A DNA stretch of 13,184 nt from GCA-001856825 sp049965815. GTDB taxonomy: Archaea > Thermoplasmatota > Thermoplasmata > Thermoplasmatales > GCA-001856825. The first letter of the stretch is position 1, and every line of letters starts with the position of its first letter. Positions 1 through 5,757 of the stretch are shown piece by piece. The notes beneath the pieces are model-generated. The model made no database searches, was not told the DNA's origin, and worked only from the letters and a program-made list of their open reading frames with translations. The stretch covers positions 1 to 13,184 of the forward strand of contig JBMFVV010000028.1 of assembly GCA_049965815.1 (NCBI GenBank), written 5' to 3'. The translations under genes and the position numbers were made by a program.

Positions 1-107
1 GGTCTCAGTCTCTCCCAGTCTATGACGTTCTTGATTTCCGCAAGCTTATCCCCACGCTTCTTGAGCTGCTCGTATCTTTCCCTCAGGCCATAATTCACCA
101 GGTCCAT
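1..107 (-). CDS. IS4/IS5-type transposase, N-terminal part (runs off left edge)
   Basis: Reading the minus strand from the ATG at 107 gives 35 residues beginning MDLVNYGLRERYEQL and containing GDKLAEI and IDWERLR. The pattern 'short helix, GDKL.EI, IDWE.(F/L)RP' is typical of the N-terminus of IS4/IS5-type DDE transposases (InsH-type N-terminal domain). The catalytic DDE domain lies outside the window, so activity cannot be judged. The outer end of the element should lie between this ATG and about 167, because the AlaX fragment that follows becomes recognisable there; I could not define the terminal inverted repeat. The insertion probably removed the 5' half of that AlaX gene. The family call is from memory of the motif. 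Confidence 0.7.
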   Translation of the reverse strand, partial: MDLVNYGLRERYEQLKKRGDKLAEIKNVIDWERLR

Positions 108-172
108 GGACAATAATATTGACCCCATGAAAAAGGATTATTGTGACCAAATATGGTAACATATAGAGGTTA

Positions 173-463
173 TTGGAAATCCTCTCCAGTGCACAGGAGA
201 TAGTTGATTCTTCCAGAAGGGTCTACCCAAAGATGCTTCGAAGAGACGAAGCACTTACTATAGCCAACCTGTCCAGAACGCAACCAGGGAAGGAGCTCCT
301 TGAACGACTGGATGAGGTAAGGGTCATAGTGATAGAAGGTTTCGACATGCAGATGGATGTAGGGACACACGTTTCAAACACAAGGGAAGTTGGGAGGATT
401 GACTTTTTGAACTACAGGAGCAAGGGACAGCACGACAAGAGGGTCGAGATAAGACTGGAATGA
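173..463 (+). pseudogene. AlaX-type alanyl-tRNA editing protein, C-terminal fragment
   Basis: The frame encodes a 96-residue segment ending in a motif typical of the C-terminal part of AlaX and of the AlaRS editing domain: GFDMQMDVGTHVSNTREVGR, then SKGQHDKRVEI (family pattern D.Q..GGTHV.NT.EIG.I followed by KGK..RRV). These proteins hydrolyse mischarged alanyl-tRNA species in trans. The His of GTHV is one of the family's zinc ligands; in many members the other ligand of this pair is a Cys a few residues earlier, and here those positions read Asp-Val-Gly. The N-terminal half, with the HxxxH zinc pair, is absent: an in-frame stop lies at 164-166 and transposase sequence lies further left. TTG at 173 is only the first in-frame start-like codon, not a convincing start. 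Most likely a 5'-truncated, non-functional gene, though its remaining frame is undamaged, which suggests recent truncation. Confidence 0.72.
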
Positions 464-545
464 TTCGAATCGCTAATTATGTTTTAAGGCAATATCATCG
501 CCATTGATTACATCTCATAAGTCTTAAGGTAGACCATCTAACCGC

Positions 546-550
546 GGAGG
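546..550 (+). promoter_or_regulatory. Shine-Dalgarno sequence GGAGG of the second AlaX copy
   Basis: GGAGG lies six bases before the ATG at 557. It supports that ATG as the original start of the decayed gene that follows. Confidence 0.5.
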
Positions 551-556
551 AAGTAT

Positions 557-1102
557 ATGACCTTACTGTTCTTAGATGACGGATATCATACAAAGGAAGT
601 AAACTGCAGATTCGTTAGAATGAGGGGCGGTTATGGCTTAATACGAAGAGCAATATATAGAGCACATGGTTTCAACATTAGCTTCAGCAAATGCATATTT
701 TAGCAGGTCGTGGACATAGCAGAACCAACTCAGATGGAGGAACAGTGTTTGATATCAATGAAATCGTCTGTGAATTTTCCGGCGATTTCAGCGACAATCT
801 GGACATTTATTTCGAAACATTTGCTCATACAGTTCTTCTAAGTATTACTTAAGGGGACCAAACTCTGAACAATTCCACGACTCCTTGACCGTTCATTTGA
901 AATACCCATCTACGTTCTTTACCCACATTGTTGGACTGAAACTGAGTAAGTTCTCTATAGCGGGGTCTAAAGTTCGACTTAGCAACAAATTTTCGTATGC
1001 TTTCACATTGCGAAAAGGGATCCGAATTGGCGAAGGTCTCATTAAGACAATAAATTATCTGCCATTGGAGATACTGTTATCAAAGTTCATTTATTGTTAT
1101 TG
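557..1102 (+). pseudogene. Second AlaX-like gene, frameshifted N-terminal two-thirds
   Basis: No single frame spans this stretch, but three frames in succession give AlaX-like peptides. (1) 557-703: MTLLFLDDGYHTKEV, like the usual N-terminal 'LLYLDDSY...FEA'. (2) About 700-849: GRGHSRTNSDGGTVFDINEI, in the place of the family's 'GGGQPSDxGTI..' loop. (3) About 837-1100: FSIAGSKVRLSNKF and GIRIGEGLIKTINYL, like 'GI..TGS.IG...R.DF' and the helix after it. The expected zinc motif HxxxH ('HTALH') is not recognisable; KYPSTFFTHIVG stands in its place. The copy stops at about the point where the fragment at 173-463 begins, with a short region of overlapping homology (GGAGATA in both). So it appears to be a decayed paralogue and not the missing half of the same gene. 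The assignment rests on motif reading by eye. Confidence 0.5.
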
Positions 1103-1113
1103 TATATGGTATT

Positions 1114-1392
1114 ATGGAACCATTCTACTTCAAGTCATACGATAAGACAATAGGAGTTGCCTGCGACGCTGAAAGTTTGCTCTACACCCTGAAGTGTATT
1201 GCGAAATATGATCCCAAGGCAATAGACTGGCACGTCAGCGAAGGGCATATAACTGCCTGGCTGAGGTCAATAGGCGAAAAAGAACTGGCAGATAAGCTTT
1301 CCAACGTCAAGGATACTGCGGCCTTAATCGATACCATTGACAAACACCTTAATGAAAAAAAGAAGGACCGTGGGAGACAGAGACATCAGTAA
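1114..1392 (+). CDS. Small conserved hypothetical protein, 92 aa, DUF5752-like
   Basis: A soluble 92-residue protein with no membrane segment. Residues 34-60 carry the pattern 'DPKAIDWHVSEGHITAWL' followed by 'IGEKELADKL', which resembles the 'HV..nDfa.Wi....d.eLA..l' core of small archaeal proteins that I associate with DUF5752; this link is from memory and weak. The C-terminal 15 residues are very basic (KKKDRGRQR). Function is unknown. The ATG at 1114 has no Shine-Dalgarno; an A/T-rich stretch at 1089-1100 could hold a TATA element for a short or leaderless transcript. It stands alone on the plus strand and converges with the acyl-CoA synthetase gene. The frame is intact although the upstream neighbourhood is decayed, which argues that the gene is real. 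Confidence 0.6.
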   Translation: MEPFYFKSYDKTIGVACDAESLLYTLKCIAKYDPKAIDWHVSEGHITAWLRSIGEKELADKLSNVKDTAALIDTIDKHLNEKKKDRGRQRHQ

Positions 1393-1477
1393 GAGAAAGT
1401 AGGTTATTTACCATCAAAAATTCTACATTCTGATAGTACCTTGGTTAAAGTAGAGATTAATAATCGCCTTGCCCCAC

Positions 1478-3457
1478 CTATAGAACTATTCTGACATCCA
1501 CAGCATACGCTCCCTGATCATTAACTATCAGTGGGTTGATATCCATTTCTTTGATGTTGAGGTCCTCTATCATTCTCGAAATACTTGTGACAGTCCTTAT
1601 GGTAGCCCCCGTATCATAGTTCCTTTTTCTTGCCTTAAGTAGGCTCATTACCTTACTTTCCCCCAGCATGTCAAGAGCCTCATCCTCTGAAATTGGAGAC
1701 AATCCATAACTGATACTTTTCAAAACCTCCACGTAGATGCCTCCAGGACCAACGAGTACAGCAGGACCAAAACTGGGATCCATTAAACCTCCAACGAATA
1801 CTTCTGCCCCGTAAAGCTGTTTCTGTACCATCACCTTGCCAGTCTTTGCAATTAGGCTTTTGAAAACTTCATCAACATTTCGTTCATCTACGTTCATGAC
1901 GACCCCTCCCATTTCTGTCTTGTGCATTGGTTGGTCTGATGAGATCTTCATGACAACAGGGAAGCCCATTTTTGACGCTGCATTCTTGATATCTGACAAA
2001 TTTGAAGATATTGCCCACTCCGGTGTTTTTATCCCATAGATTTCCATCAGCTTCAGTGACTCCTCATCACTGAGACTCTTCTTTCCGCTTACAATTTCAA
2101 GCGCCCTTGCAGCGGGTTCAGACACTCTTATTTTAACTGAAGGATTCCTGGTTCCTGAGATATATTTGATGACCTTAACAGCGTCCTCAGGATAACTGAA
2201 TGCGGGAATCCCGGCAGAGGAGAGCATGCGAAGAGCGGCCTCAGAGTCCGTTCCCATCAAAACGCCGATTATTCTCTTGCTTCTGAATTTTATCATCACC
2301 TTGGCTACCTCGGTACAGCTTACAGTCGCAAGGGACTGCGCAAGGACAAGTTTGGTGCATTCAAGATCCTTGACAATTTCCAATGCGCTCCCGTACCTGT
2401 CACCATTTGAATCACCCGAAAGGTCCAGAGGGTTTTTTGGAATGCTTTGCTCTGGCAATATGCTTCGTAGTTGTAAGCTGACATCGTCCGGAATAGAGAT
2501 TAGATTCATTGATTGCCTTTCAATCTCGTCTGTTGTTAAAACGCCATGCCCACCGGAGTTTGTAACCACCAATATGTCGCTCAGATACTTTTCATCAGAC
2601 TGCACTATCGTTATGAGATTGAGAAAGTCATCCAGATTTTCAACCAGTATTCCTCCCACTGTCTTGACTGCTGCCCTGAAGAGTTCAATGGAGCCGGCTA
2701 TACTGCCAGTATGGGTTTTCACGGCCTGGGAACCATACTTTCCAGTTCCCCCTTTTATAAATACGATAGGTTTCTTCTTGATGACTTCCGGAACCTCAGA
2801 GAGAAAACGCAGACCGTCGGCGACCCCTTCCAGATAAGTGAATATCGCCCCGGTATTCACATCATTAGCCAGAAATTGAAAAATATCTATTTCATTTAGG
2901 TCAGTCTGATTCCCCATACTCACAAAAAAACTCAGGCCAGTCTTAGTCTTCTGCGCCCAGTCAAGCATATATGCACCCATTCCTCCAGATTGTGCCACGA
3001 TTGCAATATTTCCAGGTTTAACATCCGCATATGCAAAGGTAGCATTGAAGGCCGGCGTTGCGAAACCCATGGTATTAGGCCCTAGGAATCTTATTCCATA
3101 CTTCTTTGCAATTTGACTAATATTGTCCTCGAGCTTTTTACCCTTATCGTCTACCTCCCTGAATCCGGAGGTTATGATTACCGCGGCCTTTGTTCCTATG
3201 ATGCCTACCTGCTCCATAACATCTGGCACGCTGTCCCTGGGAATGCTTATAATGACCAGATCAACCGGTTCTCGAATCTCCTTGAGCGATTTATATGCTG
3301 GAATATTTTCTATTGTTGCATCCTTGTAATTCACTGGGTAAATTTTACCTTTATAAGTTAGTTTTATATTTCTTACGAGGATGTTGCCAATTTTTTCCCT
3401 GTTATTTGATGCCCCGACTATTGCAATGGACTTGGGATAAAAAAGATTTTCTAACAT
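1478..3457 (-). CDS. Acetyl/acyl-CoA synthetase (ADP-forming), fused alpha-beta subunits
   Basis: 659 residues. Family reaction: acyl-CoA + ADP + Pi <-> acid + CoA + ATP, the archaeal route that saves the energy of acetyl-CoA or branched acyl-CoAs as ATP in the cytoplasm. Domain order: CoA-binding Rossmann domain at about 1-130 (IAIVGASNN at 11-19; GPNTMGF at 126-132), succinyl-CoA-ligase-like domain with the AQSGGMG loop at 155-161, a second ligase/CoA domain at about 290-430 (NSGGHGVL at 300-307), then an ATP-grasp domain at about 445-659. The phosphorylated His of the alpha part is His249 in KTHTGSIAG; the second His of the beta part is His512 in HKTEMGGV; EMDINPL at 637-643 is the usual ATP-grasp end motif. 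Both catalytic histidines are present, so the enzyme should be active. Length is slightly below the usual 690-700 for fused forms. Substrate range cannot be read from sequence. Transcribed alone. Confidence 0.92.
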   Translation of the reverse strand: MLENLFYPKSIAIVGASNNREKIGNILVRNIKLTYKGKIYPVNYKDATIENIPAYKSLKEIREPVDLVIISIPRDSVPDVMEQVGIIGTKAAVIITSGFREVDDKGKKLEDNISQIAKKYGIRFLGPNTMGFATPAFNATFAYADVKPGNIAIVAQSGGMGAYMLDWAQKTKTGLSFFVSMGNQTDLNEIDIFQFLANDVNTGAIFTYLEGVADGLRFLSEVPEVIKKKPIVFIKGGTGKYGSQAVKTHTGSIAGSIELFRAAVKTVGGILVENLDDFLNLITIVQSDEKYLSDILVVTNSGGHGVLTTDEIERQSMNLISIPDDVSLQLRSILPEQSIPKNPLDLSGDSNGDRYGSALEIVKDLECTKLVLAQSLATVSCTEVAKVMIKFRSKRIIGVLMGTDSEAALRMLSSAGIPAFSYPEDAVKVIKYISGTRNPSVKIRVSEPAARALEIVSGKKSLSDEESLKLMEIYGIKTPEWAISSNLSDIKNAASKMGFPVVMKISSDQPMHKTEMGGVVMNVDERNVDEVFKSLIAKTGKVMVQKQLYGAEVFVGGLMDPSFGPAVLVGPGGIYVEVLKSISYGLSPISEDEALDMLGESKVMSLLKARKRNYDTGATIRTVTSISRMIEDLNIKEMDINPLIVNDQGAYAVDVRIVL

Positions 3458-3474
3458 ATGCTATTGAAATGAAA

Positions 3475-3486
3475 TTTTAATAAATA
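3475..3486 (-). promoter_or_regulatory. TATA box of the acyl-CoA synthetase gene
   Basis: On the minus strand this reads TATTTATTAAAA, 18-29 bases before the ATG at 3457, the position expected for a leaderless archaeal transcript. No Shine-Dalgarno precedes that ATG. Confidence 0.55.
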
Positions 3487-3545
3487 CCTTGTTATACGTA
3501 ACGCTTCAATTAACTGTTCATAGCTTCCTAATGATATCATTATGT

Positions 3546-3692
3546 TTAGAACAAAGATTGAAGTGCTCTAACAGAAGCTCCTCCAAGGTCATCAGAAACT
3601 GCAAAGTGCTTATAGTGAGTGGCATGTTTCCTTATGAATTTCCACACCCTCTCTATTGGGTTCAGCTCAGGAGAAAGGAGAACTGCTGGGAA
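3546..3692 (-). pseudogene. IS630-family transposase remnant (C-terminus only)
   Basis: Minus-strand translation gives 48 residues beginning FPAVLLSPELNPIERVW and ending in SLF before TAA at 3546. SPELNPIE..WKFIR is the signature around the third acidic residue (the E of DDE) of IS630-family transposases, followed by the usual short C-terminal helix. Directly upstream in frame (3693-3695) is a stop, and the catalytic aspartates are missing. This is an old fragment and cannot transpose. No terminal inverted repeats or TA target duplications were found. Confidence 0.78.
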
Positions 3693-3757
3693 TTACACCT
3701 GCATTCGCCCTCAGTAAAAGCTACGCTTGTTAATGGAAAATGCCAATAAAAATAGAA

Positions 3758-3778
3758 AAGAGGAATCATCTCCCTCTT
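3758..3778 (-). terminator. Possible hairpin terminator downstream of the EncFtn gene
   Basis: AAGAGG and CCTCTT form a 6-bp stem with a 9-base loop. On the minus strand the stem is followed by TTCTATTTTTATT. It lies about 110 bases after the ferritin-like gene's stop. Archaeal termination relies mostly on T-tracts, so the hairpin may be incidental. Confidence 0.35.
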
Positions 3779-3852
3779 CTGCTTGCAGCAGCTAATGCTA
3801 TGACGATCATTGCTCTTATCAGTCCACAGATCAGGCAATTACAATAATCGTT
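3766..3852 (-). other. Tiny cysteine-rich reading frame, 28 codons, no clear start
   Basis: Between TGA at 3853-3855 and TGA at 3766-3768 the minus strand reads NDYCNCLICGLIRAM followed by IVIALAAASRRGR: three cysteines in C-x-C-x2-C, then a hydrophobic stretch and a basic end. It is in the same frame as the upstream ferritin-like gene but separated from it by TAA and TGA. AGAGG at about 3866-3870 followed by GTG CTG AAA CGA at 3850-3861 would give a start (MLKR) if one base were shifted within the A/T run that follows. It could be a small protein with a frameshift, the remnant of one, or chance. I do not recognise it. Confidence 0.25.
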
Positions 3853-3888
3853 TCAGCACGAATTTCCTCTGATTAAGATTGACTTTGT

Positions 3889-4173
3889 TTAGTCCCCCAG
3901 TTTATCTAGTTTCTTTTTGCTGAACAGATTTTCCTTCAATTCCTTATCAAGTTGCGGATCTTTCCTCCTCAGATATTCTAGTATCATGGCAAAGTGTTCC
4001 TTCTCGTCATCCCTGTTATGCATCATTATGTATTTCAGTTCCTTATCTTCTGTTACATCGGCACGTTCATCGTAGAACATTATTGCCTCCACTTCCTCAA
4101 TAAGAGATTGTCTAGCCCTGCTAAGATCCTTTACATCTTCGCTTATATTTTCGTCAGACTCATATCTTGGCAT
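3889..4173 (-). CDS. EncFtn-type encapsulated ferritin-like protein, 94 aa
   Basis: A short two-helix protein of the encapsulated-ferritin family (EncFtn, COG3461-like), which makes decamers that oxidise Fe(II) and usually works inside an encapsulin shell. Numbered from the upstream in-frame TTG at 4179, residues match the Rhodospirillum rubrum EncFtn ligands with an offset of three: Glu28, Glu29 and Glu31 (EEVEAIMFY), then Glu59 and His62 (HNRDDEKEH). The tryptophan of the iron entry site is Phe35 here. I prefer ATG at 4173 as the start (94 aa), because the TATA box sits 23-30 bases before it; TTG at 4179 would add two residues. No encapsulin gene is in the window, and the C-terminal tail (KKKLDKLGD) does not look like the usual encapsulin-targeting peptide. 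The role would be iron storage or detoxification, but the partner shell is unproven. Confidence 0.85.
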   Translation of the reverse strand: MPRYESDENISEDVKDLSRARQSLIEEVEAIMFYDERADVTEDKELKYIMMHNRDDEKEHFAMILEYLRRKDPQLDKELKENLFSKKKLDKLGD

Positions 4174-4195
4174 AATCAATGATATCTGGATTCTA

Positions 4196-4203
4196 GTTTA
4201 AAC
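4196..4203 (-). promoter_or_regulatory. TATA box of the EncFtn gene
   Basis: GTTTAAAC, an 8-base palindrome, is 23-30 bases before the ATG at 4173. Its spacing fits a leaderless transcript from that ATG. Confidence 0.5.
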
Positions 4204-4333
4204 ATTACCTCATGACATATGCAGCATTTCTTTCCCGTATAGGGTGCAATGATTTAGGACATCCTATGTTCCATCGACAGCGACATCCATCATCTGGAGA
4301 AAGCCGTAAGCATACGGAATTGACAGATTATTG

Positions 4334-4618
4334 ATGGACAGCAGGAAGAGAAGGATTGAAAAGATAACGTCAGTATTCGTGGCATTGGAAGCTGTCTTCA
4401 TCTATTATGGGATAATGGCACTTATCTTTACGGGCAACCCAAGAACTCTCTTCAATTATTTACCTGGAGTAGGATACATCTTCAGGAGCTTGTTCCCACA
4501 GGCCTGGTTTGCACTTTATAATTCTCATAATATGGAACGCATCGCCGCGCTCCGCAGTACCTTCTCACTTGTGGGTCCAACTCATTTTCTACTTGCACTT
4601 TGGATTGTTTTTATTTAA
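4334..4618 (+). CDS. Small membrane protein of unknown function, possibly split by a stop codon
   Basis: 94 residues from ATG 4334 (TTG at 4331 is also in frame). A basic N-terminus (MDSRKRRIEK) is followed by a hydrophobic helix at about 12-33, a central part with PGVGYIFRSLFPQAWF, and a second hydrophobic stretch at the very end (THFLLALWIVFI). The TAA at 4616 cuts this last helix. In the same frame the reading continues with APVVTAVIYAIKLK and ends at a TAA 28 codons later, so an uninterrupted protein would have completed a normal membrane helix. This suggests either a recent nonsense mutation or chance. No homologue is recognised, and no clear TATA box or Shine-Dalgarno was found. Confidence 0.45.
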   Translation: MDSRKRRIEKITSVFVALEAVFIYYGIMALIFTGNPRTLFNYLPGVGYIFRSLFPQAWFALYNSHNMERIAALRSTFSLVGPTHFLLALWIVFI

Positions 4619-4760
4619 GCCCCGGTGGTAACAGCTGTCATATATGCTATAAAACTCAAAGTAACGCTCAGGGTAGCCCCGAATTCACCTTCGCCGAGTC
4701 TGTAAGGATTGAGTATAGGACACCTGCATTCTGTACCGTACGAATTCAAGATCAATCCTC

Positions 4761-4768
4761 TATAAAAG
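4761..4768 (+). promoter_or_regulatory. TATA-like element facing the 3' end of the DUF973-like gene
   Basis: TATAAAAG on the plus strand would place transcription start at about 4787-4792, giving an antisense RNA over the end of the minus-strand membrane protein gene. A short frame opens at ATG 4781 (43 codons) but looks like a shadow of that gene. Possibly an antisense promoter, possibly chance. Confidence 0.25.
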
Positions 4769-4814
4769 AGAAGAGTGCATATGCCTCTTGAGCGAAAGAT
4801 TTGGCTTTATATCT

Positions 4815-5489
4815 CTATTGACCGCTATGAGAAATTGGACCCTCCGGCTCCAAAGATGACAGCCCACGCAATACTTTCCTGGAAGTTTTGTAGAGGGGGA
4901 CTGCGCCGATAATGCTGAATACTACAGTAAAGATGCCAACGATGTATGCTATCCCTGAGGTGCTGAATCTTTTCTCATTGAACATGCCCATTATCAGTCC
5001 AAGTATCTCACCCAGAAGACACGTAACAGCACCGACCACGACAACCACCACCCCGAAGACCAGCAAAAATGAAGGGGGAAGGGATCCAACGACTATCATC
5101 AGATAGCCGATGAGGTCAAGTATGATGCCTATGAAGAAGATGTTGATGCCAATATAGGGAGTATCGAATGCAGCGGAAATAGCCTTCAAAATCTTGTAGC
5201 CCGATCGCAAGAATACGAATGACACCAAGATCAGGAGAGTTCCAATGACAACCACGATTGACATTCTGATAAGGAATGCAGACAGTATCGCGTATGCACG
5301 TGATGGTGGCGAAATTGATACAGCATGCTTCACGCCGCCAGAAAATGCAAGGACAAATACCAATATTGCGAGTTCAAAGATATAACCTGCAATAGCGATC
5401 AACGCAGAAACACTCATACTGTGCAACGCTTGTATCTCCTTCTCTGCTTTGCCACCAGAGGAAGGACGCCAAGACACGTTATCTGTCAC
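4815..5489 (-). CDS. DUF973-like polytopic membrane protein, 224 aa
   Basis: A hydrophobic protein with five predicted membrane helices at about 28-50, 66-95, 112-135, 140-169 and 179-200, and a charged, soluble N-terminus (KAEKEIQALHSM). This layout, the size and the N-terminal amphipathic segment before helix 1 resemble the archaeal DUF973 membrane proteins known from Thermoplasma and Sulfolobus; the family has no established function. The start is GTG at 5489; no ATG is available nearby in frame and no Shine-Dalgarno is seen. A weak TATA-like stretch lies about 26 bases upstream. The gene is divergent from the respiratory operon and shares the 268-base upstream region with it. No catalytic motif is visible. 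Confidence 0.6.
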   Translation of the reverse strand: MTDNVSWRPSSGGKAEKEIQALHSMSVSALIAIAGYIFELAILVFVLAFSGGVKHAVSISPPSRAYAILSAFLIRMSIVVVIGTLLILVSFVFLRSGYKILKAISAAFDTPYIGINIFFIGIILDLIGYLMIVVGSLPPSFLLVFGVVVVVVGAVTCLLGEILGLIMGMFNEKRFSTSGIAYIVGIFTVVFSIIGAVPLYKTSRKVLRGLSSLEPEGPISHSGQ

Positions 5490-5681
5490 AATAACAGATG
5501 AATGATTACATACTAATACTTACCATTAGACTATGCACAACCAAGGTACGTGTCGAATTGCCTTCGGCGTAGGAACGTTACTGAAAAGGGATTCAGAATA
5601 CATAGGTTCGATTAAATAATTATATTGTCTTAGATATGATTTACAAATAAAAATGGAAGCCAAAGATATTTTATGAATGCT

Positions 5682-5697
5682 TTAGGAATTTGCCTAA
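5682..5697. promoter_or_regulatory. Inverted repeat TTAGG-N6-CCTAA upstream of the respiratory operon
   Basis: Perfect 5-bp arms around a 6-base spacer, 32 bases before the operon's TATA box. Could be a regulator site; the regulator is unknown. Confidence 0.35.
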
Positions 5698-5702
5698 GTT
5701 TA

Positions 5703-5715
5703 TTAGTTAAACTAA
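5703..5715. promoter_or_regulatory. Inverted repeat TTAGT-TAA-ACTAA just upstream of the operon TATA box
   Basis: A 13-base perfect inverted repeat ending 13 bases before the TATA box, where archaeal activators and some repressors bind. It shares the TTAG/CTAA ends with the repeat at 5682-5697, so the two may be sites for one dimeric protein. Confidence 0.4.
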
Positions 5716-5728
5716 AACTGAAATAACA

Positions 5729-5736
5729 TTTATAAC
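5729..5736 (+). promoter_or_regulatory. TATA box of the cupredoxin-Rieske-cytochrome b operon
   Basis: ATTTATAA at 5728-5735, within AACATTTATAACC, is about 23-30 bases before the ATG at 5758. This supports that ATG over the in-frame TTG at 5749 and suggests a leaderless operon transcript. Confidence 0.7.
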
Positions 5737-5757
5737 CAACCTATAATTTTGGTTTCA

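Noticed and set aside
464..480. GATTCGAATCGC, resembling a tRNA T-loop
   Set aside because: No acceptor stem, anticodon arm or D-arm could be placed on either strand.
885..1145. An 86-codon frame in the left region considered as a stand-alone gene
   Set aside because: It has no Shine-Dalgarno or promoter, overlaps the start of the 92-aa gene, and its best sense is as the last frame of the decayed AlaX copy.
2226..2837. A 203-codon plus-strand frame opposite the acyl-CoA synthetase
   Set aside because: It is antisense to a gene with all family motifs in place, is rich in Ser/Arg/Pro without any domain, and has no start signals.
5673..5726. A 17-codon frame (MNALGICLSLLVKLKLK) before the cupredoxin gene
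   Set aside because: It lies upstream of the operon's TATA box, so it is not a leader peptide of that transcript, and the two inverted repeats account for its sequence.
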